A stretch of DNA of 64,000 nucleotides from Bacillota bacterium (GCA_023391875.1 JAEWAB010000003.1:62001-126000), one strand, 5' to 3'. Shown: positions 18,509 through 27,627, numbered from the stretch's first letter. Numbers and translations: made by a program. Notes: generated from the letters alone by a model not told the origin.

Positions 18509-20134
18509 ATGTTCAACATCATGATTATTGACGATGAACCGATTATTCGCAAGGGGATCAAGAGCGCCATCAACTGGGAAGAGCTTGGCTGCACGGTCTG
18601 CGCCGAGGCGGAGGACGGGCAGCAGGGGCGCGAGCTGATTGAGCGCTTTTTGCCGGACATCATCATCACCGACATCAAGATGCCCGAGGTGGACGGCCTG
18701 ACCATGATACGGGATATCAAATCGCTTGTACCAAACAGCAAGGTTATTATCCTTACCGGCTACCGCGATTTTGATTACGCCTATCAGGCCATCAAGCTCG
18801 GTGCCTTTGACTTTTTGCTCAAGCCCACAAAGCTTGAGCAGCTGCACGACGTCGTGCGGCGCGCAACAGAGGACTTAAAGTCTCAAAAGCAAGCGGACCC
18901 GGAAACCGAACGGCTGAAAAGGCTCTACGAAAAGAACCTGCCGCTCATCCGTGAAAAGCTGTTGTACAACCTGCTTACCGGCGTTACGGCGAACACCGAG
19001 AGCATCGCCGAGGAAGCGCGCAGCCTCGGCATTAGCGTTGAACGCTTTTTGCTTGTAATGGTGGAAAACGATGTATCCGCCGACGCGCAGGAGGATAACC
19101 CCTGCGGCGCGCTTTACCAGTTCGGCATTACCAGTACCTTTGAGGAGACCTTTTCGGAGCACTTCGCGGTGCAGGCGGTTTCGTTCAACAGCAGGCGCAC
19201 CGCCTTTGTGCTGACACCGGCGTCTCCGGTTGCCGAGGAGATTACCGCGAACTGCTGCGGAAACCTGCAGAAGATGATACAGAGCTGCTTCGGCTTTGTG
19301 GTGTCGGTTGCGGTATCGGGCGAAGGGAAGAGCTTTGCCGACCTGCCTGTGAAGTTTCGTGAGTGCTGCGAGGCGCTAAAGCAAAAGTTTTATCTTGGCG
19401 GGCATTCCGTCATTTTTTATGACCGCATCGGCGCACAGGCCAAGCTGGACGATACAGCCCTTTACGCCAGCCGCAACCGCCTGTTTGAACTGGTGAAGGC
19501 GGGCGATGCCGATGGGGTTTCGCAGTGCGCGGGCGAACTGCTCACCTGCCTTACCGCCATGGGCATTACCGATACGGAGTATATCCGGCGCTTTTATTTC
19601 GACACCATCACGGTCATCAACACCATCCGCACCTCCGCGCTGATATCCGATGACGCCCTCACCCCCCAAAACGCGGGCGAGGGCAACCTCTACAGCATGA
19701 TAGAGCGGTGCGACAATGCGGCGGACCTAAACGGCCTGCTCGAGAGCATCGCGCGGCGCGCCGCCGCCAAGATAGGCGACTATAACGGCGGCAGCATGAA
19801 GCTTTTGTTGCGCAAGGCGGTGGATTATTTAAACAAGCACTACTGTGACCAGATCACCCTGCAGCAGATGGCGGACGAGATTTTTGTAAGCCCTTCTTAC
19901 ATTAGCCGCATGTTCAAAAAAGAGCTGGGCGTAAACTTTGTGGACTACTTAAACGAGATACGCATCAGCCGTGCGAAGGACCTTTTGGGGGACATCAACT
20001 ACAAAACCTACGAGGTCGCCGACAGCGTGGGCATCCCCAACCCGCATTACTTCTCCAAGCTGTTCAGGCGCTATGTGGGTATGACCCCCTCGGAGTACAA
20101 AGAGCTGATAAGCCGCACGGGGTACGCCCAGTAA
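18509..20134 (+). CDS. YesN-type response regulator with AraC DNA-binding domain
   Basis: A 541-residue regulator. An N-terminal receiver (FNIMIIDDEPIIRKG; phospho-acceptor Asp about 55 in IIITDIKMPEVDG; Lys in FLLKPTK) is followed by a long linker of the YesN type and two C-terminal AraC helix-turn-helices (about 440-540: ITLQQMADEIFVSPSYISRMFKKE and YEVADSVGIPNPHYFSKLFRRYVG). Start is ATG 18509, because AAAGGA ends 8 bases upstream; the TTG at 18503 is too close. Likely targets are sugar transporter genes, perhaps the ATPase-less importer at 25.7-29.2 kb. Confidence 0.95.
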   Translation: MFNIMIIDDEPIIRKGIKSAINWEELGCTVCAEAEDGQQGRELIERFLPDIIITDIKMPEVDGLTMIRDIKSLVPNSKVIILTGYRDFDYAYQAIKLGAFDFLLKPTKLEQLHDVVRRATEDLKSQKQADPETERLKRLYEKNLPLIREKLLYNLLTGVTANTESIAEEARSLGISVERFLLVMVENDVSADAQEDNPCGALYQFGITSTFEETFSEHFAVQAVSFNSRRTAFVLTPASPVAEEITANCCGNLQKMIQSCFGFVVSVAVSGEGKSFADLPVKFRECCEALKQKFYLGGHSVIFYDRIGAQAKLDDTALYASRNRLFELVKAGDADGVSQCAGELLTCLTAMGITDTEYIRRFYFDTITVINTIRTSALISDDALTPQNAGEGNLYSMIERCDNAADLNGLLESIARRAAAKIGDYNGGSMKLLLRKAVDYLNKHYCDQITLQQMADEIFVSPSYISRMFKKELGVNFVDYLNEIRISRAKDLLGDINYKTYEVADSVGIPNPHYFSKLFRRYVGMTPSEYKELISRTGYAQ

Positions 20135-20161
20135 GCGTAAGACTTTATACAGCCATGACTA

Positions 20162-20196
20162 AAGCCCATCCGTACCCGATGGATACGGATGGGCTT
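20162..20196 (+). terminator. Terminator between convergent genes
   Basis: Exact 13-base arms (20162-20174, 20184-20196) around a 9-base loop, between the YesN stop and the stop of the minus-strand gene at 20206. It can work in both directions. Confidence 0.75.
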
Positions 20197-20205
20197 GTTG
20201 TATGT

Positions 20206-20592
20206 CTATAGGGTGTAACCGACCGCGCAGCTGTGGCAGCAGTAGTGTTCATCAATGATAAACCGCACCTGTTCGCCCGCAAAATCCTGCTCCAAGCGGC
20301 TCGGCAGCGGCCTAATACACCGGTCGTGGCAGATAGAAAAGGCCTGCTCGGCGGTACTGTAATCAATCCTCCCTCGGGGGAAGAAATCATACTCCACCCC
20401 GTAGGGCTTATTATAGTAGTTATCCCACACCTCTATGTGGCTGTAAGGGTAGATTAGAAGGTCGCCGTGTTTTTGCGCCTCAGGTAAACTGCATCTGTGA
20501 AGAAAAAGTCTGCCGTCTATCACATAAAACAGCCCGACATACCGCACTTTGCTCACCTTGCTGTCTAAAATTCTGAACAAGAAGCTGAACAT
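20206..20592 (-). CDS. Conserved-looking hypothetical protein, unknown function
   Basis: A 128-residue soluble protein I cannot name. It has features that look selected: VGLFYVIDGRLFLHRC, an aromatic stretch HIEVWDNYYNKPYGVEYDFFPRGRIDY, and CHDRCI later. I recall similar short Firmicutes proteins with a HxxVW...YYPRGR pattern and no assigned function. The start has no strong ribosome site. Five cysteines cluster toward the C-terminus (CHDRC, HYCCHSC), which might bind metal. Convergent with YesN; no operon partner. Confidence 0.6.
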   Translation of the reverse strand: MFSFLFRILDSKVSKVRYVGLFYVIDGRLFLHRCSLPEAQKHGDLLIYPYSHIEVWDNYYNKPYGVEYDFFPRGRIDYSTAEQAFSICHDRCIRPLPSRLEQDFAGEQVRFIIDEHYCCHSCAVGYTL

Positions 20593-20937
20593 ACAAGAGA
20601 ATGTCGTAGTCTTTTACATCGACGCAAAGCAGCGACTAATGTTAATGTTATAAATACTATGTTATAACCCGCCTGTCCGATTGATTTTTATTGTACCATA
20701 AAATAGGCGGCCTTTCAATCTGCTCCAGAAATGAAATAGGACGAATTTACGAAGGGCCGTCGCCTGTAGAGCATCGCATTCTTTAACCAAGCACTTCTTT
20801 ATTTGTACTTATCCGCCCGGTCAAATCTCATATCCGTCTGCACGCCTCCTATGAATGCCCGAATCTTTATTGTCTTTTTCAAGGATACCGTATCTCCGGC
20901 CCACAGGAACTGCCGGCTACAGAAGGAATCTCCTATA
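20593..20937. other. Intergenic stretch without a callable gene
   Basis: Between the hypothetical gene and the gdhA terminator. Near 20640-20665 a TTATAACAT sequence occurs twice in direct orientation, possibly in the promoter of the gene at 20592. A minus-strand frame at 20799-21029 reads plausibly at its C-terminus (LKKTIKIRAFIGGVQTDMRF) but has no usable start and crosses the gdhA terminator. Confidence 0.45.
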
Positions 20938-20940
20938 AAA

Positions 20941-20966
20941 AAAGGAATCAGCAAGCTGATTCCTTT
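20941..20966 (-). terminator. Terminator of gdhA
   Basis: AAAGGAATCAGC and GCTGATTCCTTT (20941-20952, 20955-20966) are exact arms; the minus strand continues with a run of T after the stem. Confidence 0.8.
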
Positions 20967-21009
20967 TAAAAATGATATTATGTATGCTACTGAAAAACCC
21001 GCGCAAATC

Positions 21010-22344
21010 TTACCAGATACCCTGAGCAAGCATAGCGTTTGCTACCTTCTCAAAGCCTGCGATATTGGCGCCAACTACATAGTTACCTTCCGCATGGTAT
21101 TTCTTGGAGGCACCGTCAATGCTGTGGAAAATGTTAACCATGATTTGCTTTAGCTTCGCATCAACCTCTTCAAAAGTCCAGCTTAATCTTTCGCTGTTCT
21201 GGGTCATTTCTAACGCAGAAGTGGCAACGCCGCCAGCATTTGCAGCCTTACCGGGTGCAAATAATACCTTATTAGCTAATAGATATTGGGTAGCCTCCAA
21301 TGTTGTAGGCATGTTAGCGCCTTCAGCTACTGCGAAGCAACCGTTTGCAACAAGAGCCTTTGCGTCATCAATGAGAAGCTCGTTCTGCGTAGCGCAAGGA
21401 AGAGCAATATCACATTTAACGCTCCATACCCCTCTGCCCTCGTGGTATTCGGAACCGGGTCTGAATTTCTTATATTCAGTTAATCTTGCCCTCTGAACCT
21501 CTTTAATCTGCTGAAGAGCAGCAACATCAATGCCTTCCGGATCATATACCCAGCCGTTAGAATCACTACATGTTACACATTTAGCGCCTAACTGATGAGC
21601 CTTCTGAATAGCATAGATGGCAACATTACCGGAACCAGATACCGTACAGATCTTGCCTTTGATATCCTTTCCATTGCACTTGAGCATCTCTTCAACTAAA
21701 TATAACAAACCATAGCCTGTAGCTTCTGTTCTTGCCAGAGAACCGCCGAAGGATAATCCTTTGCCCGTTAACACGCCTTCGTAAGAACCGGTGATTTTCT
21801 TGAACTGGCCATACATATAACCAATTTCTCTGCCGCCTGTACCGATATCGCCGGCAGGAACGTCAACGTCAGCCCCGATATACTTGTATAACTCTGTGAT
21901 AAAGCTTGTGCAAAATGCTAATACTTCCCTGTCCGACTTACCCTTAGGGTCAAAGTCAGAACCACCTTTACCACCACCGATGGGAAGGCCTGTTAAGGAG
22001 TTCTTAAAGATCTGTTCGAAGCCCAGGAATTTGATAATACCAATGTTTACAGAAGGGTGCAAACGTAAACCGCCCTTGTACGGCCCGATGGAATTGTTGA
22101 ATTGTACGCGGTAACCTGTGTTCACCTGTACTTTTCCATTATCATCAACCCACGGTACTCTGAACTTAATTTGTCTGTCAGGCTCGACAAGTCTCTCAAG
22201 CAGCCCCTCCCTTCTGTATTTTTCTTCGTTTGCATCAACGACTGCTCTTAAGGACTCTAATACTTCCTTAACAGCTTGATGAAACTCCGGTTCCGCTGGG
22301 TTTTTCTTAACAACCCGCTCGATAACCTCATCGATGTAGCTCAT
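21010..22344 (-). CDS. gdhA: Glutamate dehydrogenase, NADP-type
   Basis: A 444-residue hexameric-type glutamate dehydrogenase that interconverts 2-oxoglutarate plus ammonia and glutamate. Landmarks: RVPWVDDNGKVQVNTGYRVQ, PYKGGLRLHPSVN, the catalytic lysine region GGGKGGSDFDPKGKSD, PAGDIGTGGREIGYM and the Rossmann motif VSGSGNVAIYAIQ. The sequence type and length match the NADP-dependent assimilatory form. ATG 22344 has AAGGAG 10 bases upstream; the frame to 22410 has no such support. The coding sequence is noticeably less GC-rich than guaA next to it, with many A/T-ending codons, suggesting higher expression or a different history. Confidence 0.96.
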   Translation of the reverse strand: MSYIDEVIERVVKKNPAEPEFHQAVKEVLESLRAVVDANEEKYRREGLLERLVEPDRQIKFRVPWVDDNGKVQVNTGYRVQFNNSIGPYKGGLRLHPSVNIGIIKFLGFEQIFKNSLTGLPIGGGKGGSDFDPKGKSDREVLAFCTSFITELYKYIGADVDVPAGDIGTGGREIGYMYGQFKKITGSYEGVLTGKGLSFGGSLARTEATGYGLLYLVEEMLKCNGKDIKGKICTVSGSGNVAIYAIQKAHQLGAKCVTCSDSNGWVYDPEGIDVAALQQIKEVQRARLTEYKKFRPGSEYHEGRGVWSVKCDIALPCATQNELLIDDAKALVANGCFAVAEGANMPTTLEATQYLLANKVLFAPGKAANAGGVATSALEMTQNSERLSWTFEEVDAKLKQIMVNIFHSIDGASKKYHAEGNYVVGANIAGFEKVANAMLAQGIW

Positions 22345-22421
22345 ATTTCCCAATCTCCTTTTGGTTAAAATAAACTTGCAAAAAAGCGAAAAATTGATGA
22401 GATTTTTCATATTGCAATTCT

Positions 22422-22449
22422 ATTTTAACACTTTAATAAAATGATGTAA
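22422..22449 (-). promoter_or_regulatory. Probable promoter of gdhA
   Basis: On the minus strand TTACAT (22444-22449), 16 bases, TAAAAT (22422-22427), within a very AT-rich region about 80 bases before the gdhA start. Confidence 0.5.
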
Positions 22450-22528
22450 TAATATTTTAGTGCATCTTGGCGAACAATGCAAGCGAGTATTTATATTTTT
22501 CTTTTGAATATTATGCATAAAAGAAAAT

Positions 22529-22551
22529 AGCGGCAGGATCTTCCTGCCGCT
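22529..22551 (-). terminator. Terminator downstream of guaA
   Basis: AGCGGCAGGA and TCCTGCCGCT form a tight hairpin, followed on the minus strand by ATTTTCTTTT. It lies 133 bases after the guaA stop. Confidence 0.8.
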
Positions 22552-22683
22552 TCGTTATTCTATTTTATTAATTCGTTAGGGCGGATGGCCGAATTAAGCT
22601 GCCTATCCTTCTCCGGCGAGGCCCGAAACACAACGGTCTTTCCGAAGGCCCTTTAAATTCGCGAGTTTGTGTGGAAACGAGAC
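22552..22683 (-). other. GC-rich 3' untranslated stretch of guaA
   Basis: A 132-base stretch between the guaA stop and its terminator. It is more GC-rich than other spacers here and contains short possible stems (GGCC/GGCC blocks), but I cannot match it to a known RNA or gene. Confidence 0.4.
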
Positions 22684-24216
22684 TTACTCCCACTCAATCG
22701 TCGCCGGGGGCTTTGAGGTGATGTCGTACACGATACGGTTGATGCTGAGCACCTCGTTGATGATGCGGCCCGAGATCTTTTCCAGCACATCAAAGGGGAT
22801 CCTCGCCCAGTCGGCTGTCATAAAGTCGCTGGTGGTTACGCCGCGCAAGGCGAGCGTATAGTCGTAGGTGCGGCCGTCGCCCATCACGCCCACTGAGCGC
22901 ATGGAGGTAAGCACCGCGAAATACTGGTGGATGTCGCGGTTAAGCCCCGCCTTGGCAATCTCGTCGCGGAAGATATAGTCGGCTTCGCGCAGGATGTCGA
23001 GCTTCTCTTTGGTGATCTCGCCGATCACGCGGATGGCGAGGCCGGGGCCAGGGAACGGCTGGCGCCAAACGAGCGTATCGGGCAGGCCGAGCTCGGTGCC
23101 CAGCGCACGGACTTCGTCCTTGAACAGCATGCGCAGTGGCTCAACGATCTCTTTAAAATCCACGAAATCGGGCAGGCCGCCCACGTTGTGGTGGCTCTTG
23201 ATCACAGCGGCATCCCCGAGGCCGGACTCGATAACGTCGGGGTAGATGGTGCCCTGCGCCAGAAAATCCACCTTGCCGATCTTCTTGGCCTCATCCTCAA
23301 ACACGCGGATAAACTCTTCGCCGATAATCTTGCGCTTGGTCTCGGGGTCGCTGATACCCGCAAGCCGCGCTAAAAACCGCGTTTCGGCGTTTACGCGCAC
23401 AAAGTTGATCTCTTTGCCGCCGAAAACCGCCTCGATCTCGTCGCCCTCGTTCTTGCGCATCAGGCCGTGGTCCACAAAGATGCAGGTAAGGTTCTTGCCC
23501 GCCGCCCTGGAGAGCAGCGCCGCGGCCACCGAGCTGTCTACTCCGCCCGAAAGCGCCAGCAGCACCTTGCCGCCCGCAAGCTTCTGCTTAAGGGCTTCAA
23601 TGGTGGTCTTCGCGTAGTTTTCCATCGACCAGTCGCCGGTACAGCCGCATACACGGTATAAAAAGTTGTGCAGTATCTCGCTGCCATGCTCCGAGTGGTT
23701 TACCTCGGGGTGCAGCTGTATGCCGTAGAACCGCTTGGCGGGGTTTTCCATCGCCGCCACCGGGCAGCCCGCCGACGCGGCAATGGCACGAAAGCCCTCG
23801 GGTAGCTTGGCCACTTGATCGGTATGGCTCATCCACGAGACCGCCTTCTCGGGCAGCCCTTTAAACAAGAGGCTCGTCGTATCGTAGTTTATCTCGGTTT
23901 TACCGTACTCACGCGTGTTGCCCGGCTCTACCCTACCGCCGAGCTGGTAAGCCATCAGCTGAATACCGTAGCAGATACCTAAGATGGGGACACCGAGCTT
24001 GTAGATCTCATCGGAGCAATGGGGCGATTCTTCAAGGTAAGCGCTGTTGGGGCCGCCGGTGAAGATGATGCCCGCGGGGTTTAACGCCTTAATCTCCTCG
24101 ATGGGCGTCTTATAGGAGCGCACCTCGCAGTACACGCCGCATTCACGCACACGCCGGGCGATAAGCTGGTTGTACTGCCCGCCGAAATCCAAAACCAATA
24201 CTAACTGATGTGCCAT
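22684..24216 (-). CDS. guaA: GMP synthase (glutamine-hydrolysing)
   Basis: A full-length 510-residue GuaA, which converts XMP to GMP using ATP and glutamine. The N-terminal class I amidotransferase has the nucleophile in ILGICYGIQLMAYQLGG and the HPEV catalytic His region (GIQLHPEVNHSEHG). The ATP-pyrophosphatase domain has the P-loop LALSGGVDSSVAAALL (about residue 221), then the C-terminal dimerisation domain ending TSKPPATIEWE. ATG 24216 has an AGGTAGC ribosome site. No purine-riboswitch core is visible in the leader; a weak promoter (TTGCAT, 17 bases, CACAAT) can be read near 24320. Confidence 0.97.
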   Translation of the reverse strand: MAHQLVLVLDFGGQYNQLIARRVRECGVYCEVRSYKTPIEEIKALNPAGIIFTGGPNSAYLEESPHCSDEIYKLGVPILGICYGIQLMAYQLGGRVEPGNTREYGKTEINYDTTSLLFKGLPEKAVSWMSHTDQVAKLPEGFRAIAASAGCPVAAMENPAKRFYGIQLHPEVNHSEHGSEILHNFLYRVCGCTGDWSMENYAKTTIEALKQKLAGGKVLLALSGGVDSSVAAALLSRAAGKNLTCIFVDHGLMRKNEGDEIEAVFGGKEINFVRVNAETRFLARLAGISDPETKRKIIGEEFIRVFEDEAKKIGKVDFLAQGTIYPDVIESGLGDAAVIKSHHNVGGLPDFVDFKEIVEPLRMLFKDEVRALGTELGLPDTLVWRQPFPGPGLAIRVIGEITKEKLDILREADYIFRDEIAKAGLNRDIHQYFAVLTSMRSVGVMGDGRTYDYTLALRGVTTSDFMTADWARIPFDVLEKISGRIINEVLSINRIVYDITSKPPATIEWE

Positions 24217-24456
24217 GCTACCTATCCCTCTGTTATTCTAAAGTTTTTTGCTTAAACTTTGCGGTTTGGGGTTGCTTCTAGGGGATGAACATATTTTAAC
24301 GATACTATCATTGTGCCATTTCTGCTTAAAAAATGCAAGGGCAGACGCTAATGAAATGAATTTTTATGGATAAGTTAGAAAGAGCGTGACATATCGGGTG
24401 CATAACTGTCAAAAATAGTGAGGTACACCCACCTTGAAAGGAAGTATGAACGTTTT

Positions 24457-25383
24457 ATGCGCACCTGTAGAATAATTGCGGCCCTCTTTGCCGCCCTGCT
24501 GCTTTTTACCGTTTCTGCGGCGGCGCTTACCACTCAAAACAAACTAAACTTTGCCCCCCTTGTAAACGACAAGCAATGCACTACCCTAAAAAACATCGCC
24601 ATATGGGGGTATATCGAGCAGTACGACCCCAACGGCGATAAAACCGAGCTGAGCATCGTCAAAAATCCCGAGAAGGCCAGCGTGGCCCTGTACGGCAGCA
24701 CCTTCGTCTATAAACCCTACCCCAACGTAACGGGCGGCGACAGCTTTACGGTGGTTGCAAAAGACAGTGCTGGCAACCTTTCGGGCAATGCGACGGTGAC
24801 GGTATCGATTGAGGAAAACCAGTGGGACGCGGGCTTTAACGATATGAAGAACAACCCCGCGCACTACAGCGCCATCATGCTCGCCAAAAATAATATCGTC
24901 AGCGGCGAGCGCATCGGTACGGCGGACTTTTTTAAGCCCAAGGCTCTGGTGACAAGCGGTGATTTTCTGGTGATGCTGCTGGCCGCCGCGGGCACCGATG
25001 AAGACCTCGCCCCCTGCGTAAGCACCGACGTAGAGAACGACGGTGATATCCTGCTATGGCTCAAGCCCTATGTGCATTACGCGAGGCAGCGCGGGTTTAT
25101 CAGCGGTAAAAGCTTTTTGGCGGACGAGGTGATGACCAACAGCGAAGCGGTTTCGCTTACGGCAAAGGCCGCCGGGATGAAGGATGTGTACACCCAGCCG
25201 ATGTATATCAAGGATGTGGGCGACATCCCCGCACAGCACCTGCAAAGCTATATCAACCTCTCCGCCTACGGGATGCTGAGCCTCTACGACGGCTACGCGC
25301 GCCCCAACGAGCCCCTCACGCGCGCGGACGCGGCGGATTTATTGTGGCAGCTTTTCAGCTACCGGCAGCGTTCACAACAATAG
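24457..25383 (+). CDS. Secreted surface protein with cadherin-like and SLH-like repeats
   Basis: A 308-residue exported protein: signal peptide (IIAALFAALLLFTVSAAA), one Ig/cadherin-like beta domain (about residues 25-125, ending GNATVTVSIEEN) and three SLH-like repeats (FNDMKNNPAHYSAIMLAKNNIVSG; PYVHYARQRGFISG; IKDVGDIPAQHLQSYINLSAYGM...LTRADAADLLW). SLH repeats normally bind pyruvylated secondary wall polymers and hold proteins on the surface. The start is uncertain: ATG 24457 gives the cleanest signal peptide, with GAAAGGAAG about 12 bases upstream; GTG 24418 is a longer alternative. Confidence 0.8.
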   Translation: MRTCRIIAALFAALLLFTVSAAALTTQNKLNFAPLVNDKQCTTLKNIAIWGYIEQYDPNGDKTELSIVKNPEKASVALYGSTFVYKPYPNVTGGDSFTVVAKDSAGNLSGNATVTVSIEENQWDAGFNDMKNNPAHYSAIMLAKNNIVSGERIGTADFFKPKALVTSGDFLVMLLAAAGTDEDLAPCVSTDVENDGDILLWLKPYVHYARQRGFISGKSFLADEVMTNSEAVSLTAKAAGMKDVYTQPMYIKDVGDIPAQHLQSYINLSAYGMLSLYDGYARPNEPLTRADAADLLWQLFSYRQRSQQ

Positions 25384-25402
25384 AATTTAACTATATGTTT
25401 AC

Positions 25403-25440
25403 AGCCCCTCGTTTGTGCAAAGGAGCACAAACGAGGGGCT
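25403..25440 (+). terminator. Terminator of the SLH-protein gene
   Basis: Exact 16-base arms (25403-25418, 25425-25440) around a 6-base loop, 20 bases after the stop. The T-tail is weak (GTTCT). Confidence 0.75.
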
Positions 25441-25481
25441 GTTCTATGCCCGCAGTAAAATTGCAGTGCACATTTTTGTTG

Positions 25482-25515
25482 CACAATCTTGCGCTTGAAA
25501 GCAAATAAGATTGTG
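25482..25515. promoter_or_regulatory. 9-bp inverted repeat upstream of the sugar ABC operon
   Basis: CACAATCTT (25482-25490) and AAGATTGTG (25507-25515) are exact reverse complements, 16 bases apart. It could be an operator for the operon starting at 25674. No convincing -35/-10 pair was found beside it. Confidence 0.35.
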
Positions 25516-25673
25516 AACCATTGCGCAATTTCGTTTATTTTTTATCGGCGCGCGGCATGGTAGGATAGGCCTGTGATAAAAAGGATGCTCTTGGGCGGCT
25601 AAGGCTGTTGTAACCCGGCGGCCATAGCCAGCAAGCCAGTAACAGCGACCAAAAACGAAAGGAGAAATCTATA

Positions 25674-26660
25674 GTGAAGGCGACAGCCGAGGAAACGCGG
25701 CAGGTGCAAAAAGCGCCTACCAGCACTGGCCCCGGCAACAAATTCTCAAAGAACTTTAAAAACAATCTACCGTTCTTTCTGATGTTGCTGCCAGGAATTA
25801 TTGTACTGATCATCAACAACTATATCCCGATGATTGGCGTGGTATTGCCCTTTAAGAAATACCGCTACGACCATGGCTTTTTCTCAAGTATCATCAACAG
25901 CGATTGGGTGGGGTTTGACAACTTTAAGTTTTTATTCTCCGCCCCCAATATTGTAGAGGCAACAAGGAACACCATTGTTTATAACCTCGTTTTTATTGCG
26001 CTGCAGATTATTATTCCTGTATTAATCGCCATCGCGCTTACCGAGTTATTGAACAAGCGCCTTTCAAGAATATACCAAAGCGCGCTTTTCCTCCCGTATT
26101 TCCTTTCCTGGATCATTGTAAGCTACCTCGCGTACTCACTCTTAAGCTTTGATAACGGCGTGTTCAACGGTTTATTAAAAGCAATGGGGCTTGCAAAGGT
26201 GAACTGGTACTTCGAGGTAAAGGCTTGGCCAGTTATCATCGTCTTGTTCCAGCTTTGGAAGTACTGCGGGTATAACATTGTTATCTATATCGCCACCATT
26301 TCAGGCATCAGCGACGACTATTATGAGGCCGCTACACTTGATGGCGCCAGCAAATTCCAGCAGGCCCGTTACATAACGCTGCCCATGCTCAAGACGGTAA
26401 TTATTATTACCACGCTGCTTGCGGTGGGTAAGATCTTTAACTCCGATTTCGGCCTTTTCTATAATGTTCCGCGTGATACGGGCGCGCTCTATTCCGTTAC
26501 GAACGTTATCGATACCTTGGTTTACTTGTCACTCAAAAACTCCAACAACGTCGGCATGACCGCGGCGGCCAGCCTGTATCAGGCGGTTGTGGGCTGCATT
26601 ACGGTATTCACCGCCAACGCCGTTGTGAGGAAGATTGACAAAGACCAAGCGCTGTTTTAA
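25674..26660 (+). CDS. Sugar ABC transporter permease, LplB type
   Basis: A 328-residue inner-membrane permease with about six helices. The EAA coupling motif (YYEAATLDGASKFQQARYITLPML, about residues 219-242) contacts the ATPase, and the N-terminal MLLPGIIVLIINNYIPMIGVVLPFKKYRY is typical of LplB-like permeases for oligosaccharides and complex glycans. GTG 25674 is supported by AAAGGAG 9 bases upstream. First gene of a three-gene operon (permease, permease, binding protein). No ATPase follows; such systems usually share a general MsmX-type ATPase encoded elsewhere. Confidence 0.93.
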   Translation: MKATAEETRQVQKAPTSTGPGNKFSKNFKNNLPFFLMLLPGIIVLIINNYIPMIGVVLPFKKYRYDHGFFSSIINSDWVGFDNFKFLFSAPNIVEATRNTIVYNLVFIALQIIIPVLIAIALTELLNKRLSRIYQSALFLPYFLSWIIVSYLAYSLLSFDNGVFNGLLKAMGLAKVNWYFEVKAWPVIIVLFQLWKYCGYNIVIYIATISGISDDYYEAATLDGASKFQQARYITLPMLKTVIIITTLLAVGKIFNSDFGLFYNVPRDTGALYSVTNVIDTLVYLSLKNSNNVGMTAAASLYQAVVGCITVFTANAVVRKIDKDQALF

Positions 26661-26677
26661 CGGAAGGGGGCATAGGT

Positions 26678-27580
26678 GTGAAACGCAAACGTATTGGGGG
26701 AAATAGAATATCCCTTCCCACCAACATTATTTTAAATATATGCTTTTGTATTCTGTTAATCGTTTGTCTGGCGCCTTTACTGCTGGTCGTGATGATTTCG
26801 ATTACGGATGAGAAAACCATACTGCTTAACGGCTACAGCTTTTTACCTGAGAAATTCAGCTTTAAGGGCTATAACTTCTTGTTAAAGGGCGGGAGCCTGA
26901 TCTTAAACGCCTACGGGGTATCCATCTTCGTTGCGATAGTCGGTACGATTTTAAGCCTGCTTACCATTACCCTGTATGCCTACCCGCTGTCGCGTAGCAA
27001 TTTTAAATATAAAGGATTCTTTTCGTTCCTTGCGTATTTCACCATGATCTTCGGCGGCGGTCTGGTTCCATGGGTAATGGTTTATAACCAGCTTGTGAAG
27101 ATAGCCGACAGCGTCTGGGTGCTCATCTTCCCCATGCTCATGAACGCGTGGTATGTGATCATCATGCGCACCTTCATGAAAACCACCGTACCCGAGGCGG
27201 TTATCGAATCGGCAAAGATTGACGGAGCGGGGGAATTCAGAACCCTGTTTGCGATTGTACTGCCGCTGTGCAAAGCGGGCCTTGCAACCATCGGCCTGTT
27301 CTGCCTACTGGGTTACTGGAACGACTGGTATCTGCCCTTGTTATTTATTACCGATAAAAAGGTTTACAATATCCAGTTTTTGATGTACCAGACACTTTCG
27401 AACATCCAGTTCTTAAGCACGACCACCATCGGCAACGCCTCGGATATCGCGGCTTCATTGCCCAGCGAGAGCGCCCGTATGGCCGTTGCGGTATTGTCTA
27501 TAGGGCCGATCATTTTTGCCTACCCCTTCTTCCAAGGCTATTTTGTCAAAGGCCTTACGGTAGGCGCTGTAAAAGGATGA
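26678..27580 (+). CDS. Carbohydrate ABC transporter permease, YtcP/LplC type
   Basis: The 300-residue partner permease. It has about six helices, the segment FFSFLAYFTMIFGGGLVPWVMVYNQL typical of the YtcP group, and the EAA motif PEAVIESAKIDGAGEFRTLFAIVLPL. GTG start at 26678 with AAGGGGG upstream, 17 bases after the LplB-like gene. Forms the heterodimeric channel with it. Confidence 0.93.
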   Translation: MKRKRIGGNRISLPTNIILNICFCILLIVCLAPLLLVVMISITDEKTILLNGYSFLPEKFSFKGYNFLLKGGSLILNAYGVSIFVAIVGTILSLLTITLYAYPLSRSNFKYKGFFSFLAYFTMIFGGGLVPWVMVYNQLVKIADSVWVLIFPMLMNAWYVIIMRTFMKTTVPEAVIESAKIDGAGEFRTLFAIVLPLCKAGLATIGLFCLLGYWNDWYLPLLFITDKKVYNIQFLMYQTLSNIQFLSTTTIGNASDIAASLPSESARMAVAVLSIGPIIFAYPFFQGYFVKGLTVGAVKG

Positions 27581-27627
27581 AACCGGGTTTTCCGGCTTCA
27601 GATAAAATTTTAGCAGGAGGTTATAAA

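Noticed and set aside
20799..21029. 76-codon minus-strand frame after gdhA whose C-terminus looks protein-like
   Set aside because: It overlaps the gdhA end and its terminator and has no usable start after the hairpin.
24217..24417. Purine riboswitch upstream of guaA
   Set aside because: The conserved guanine-aptamer loops could not be found on either strand.
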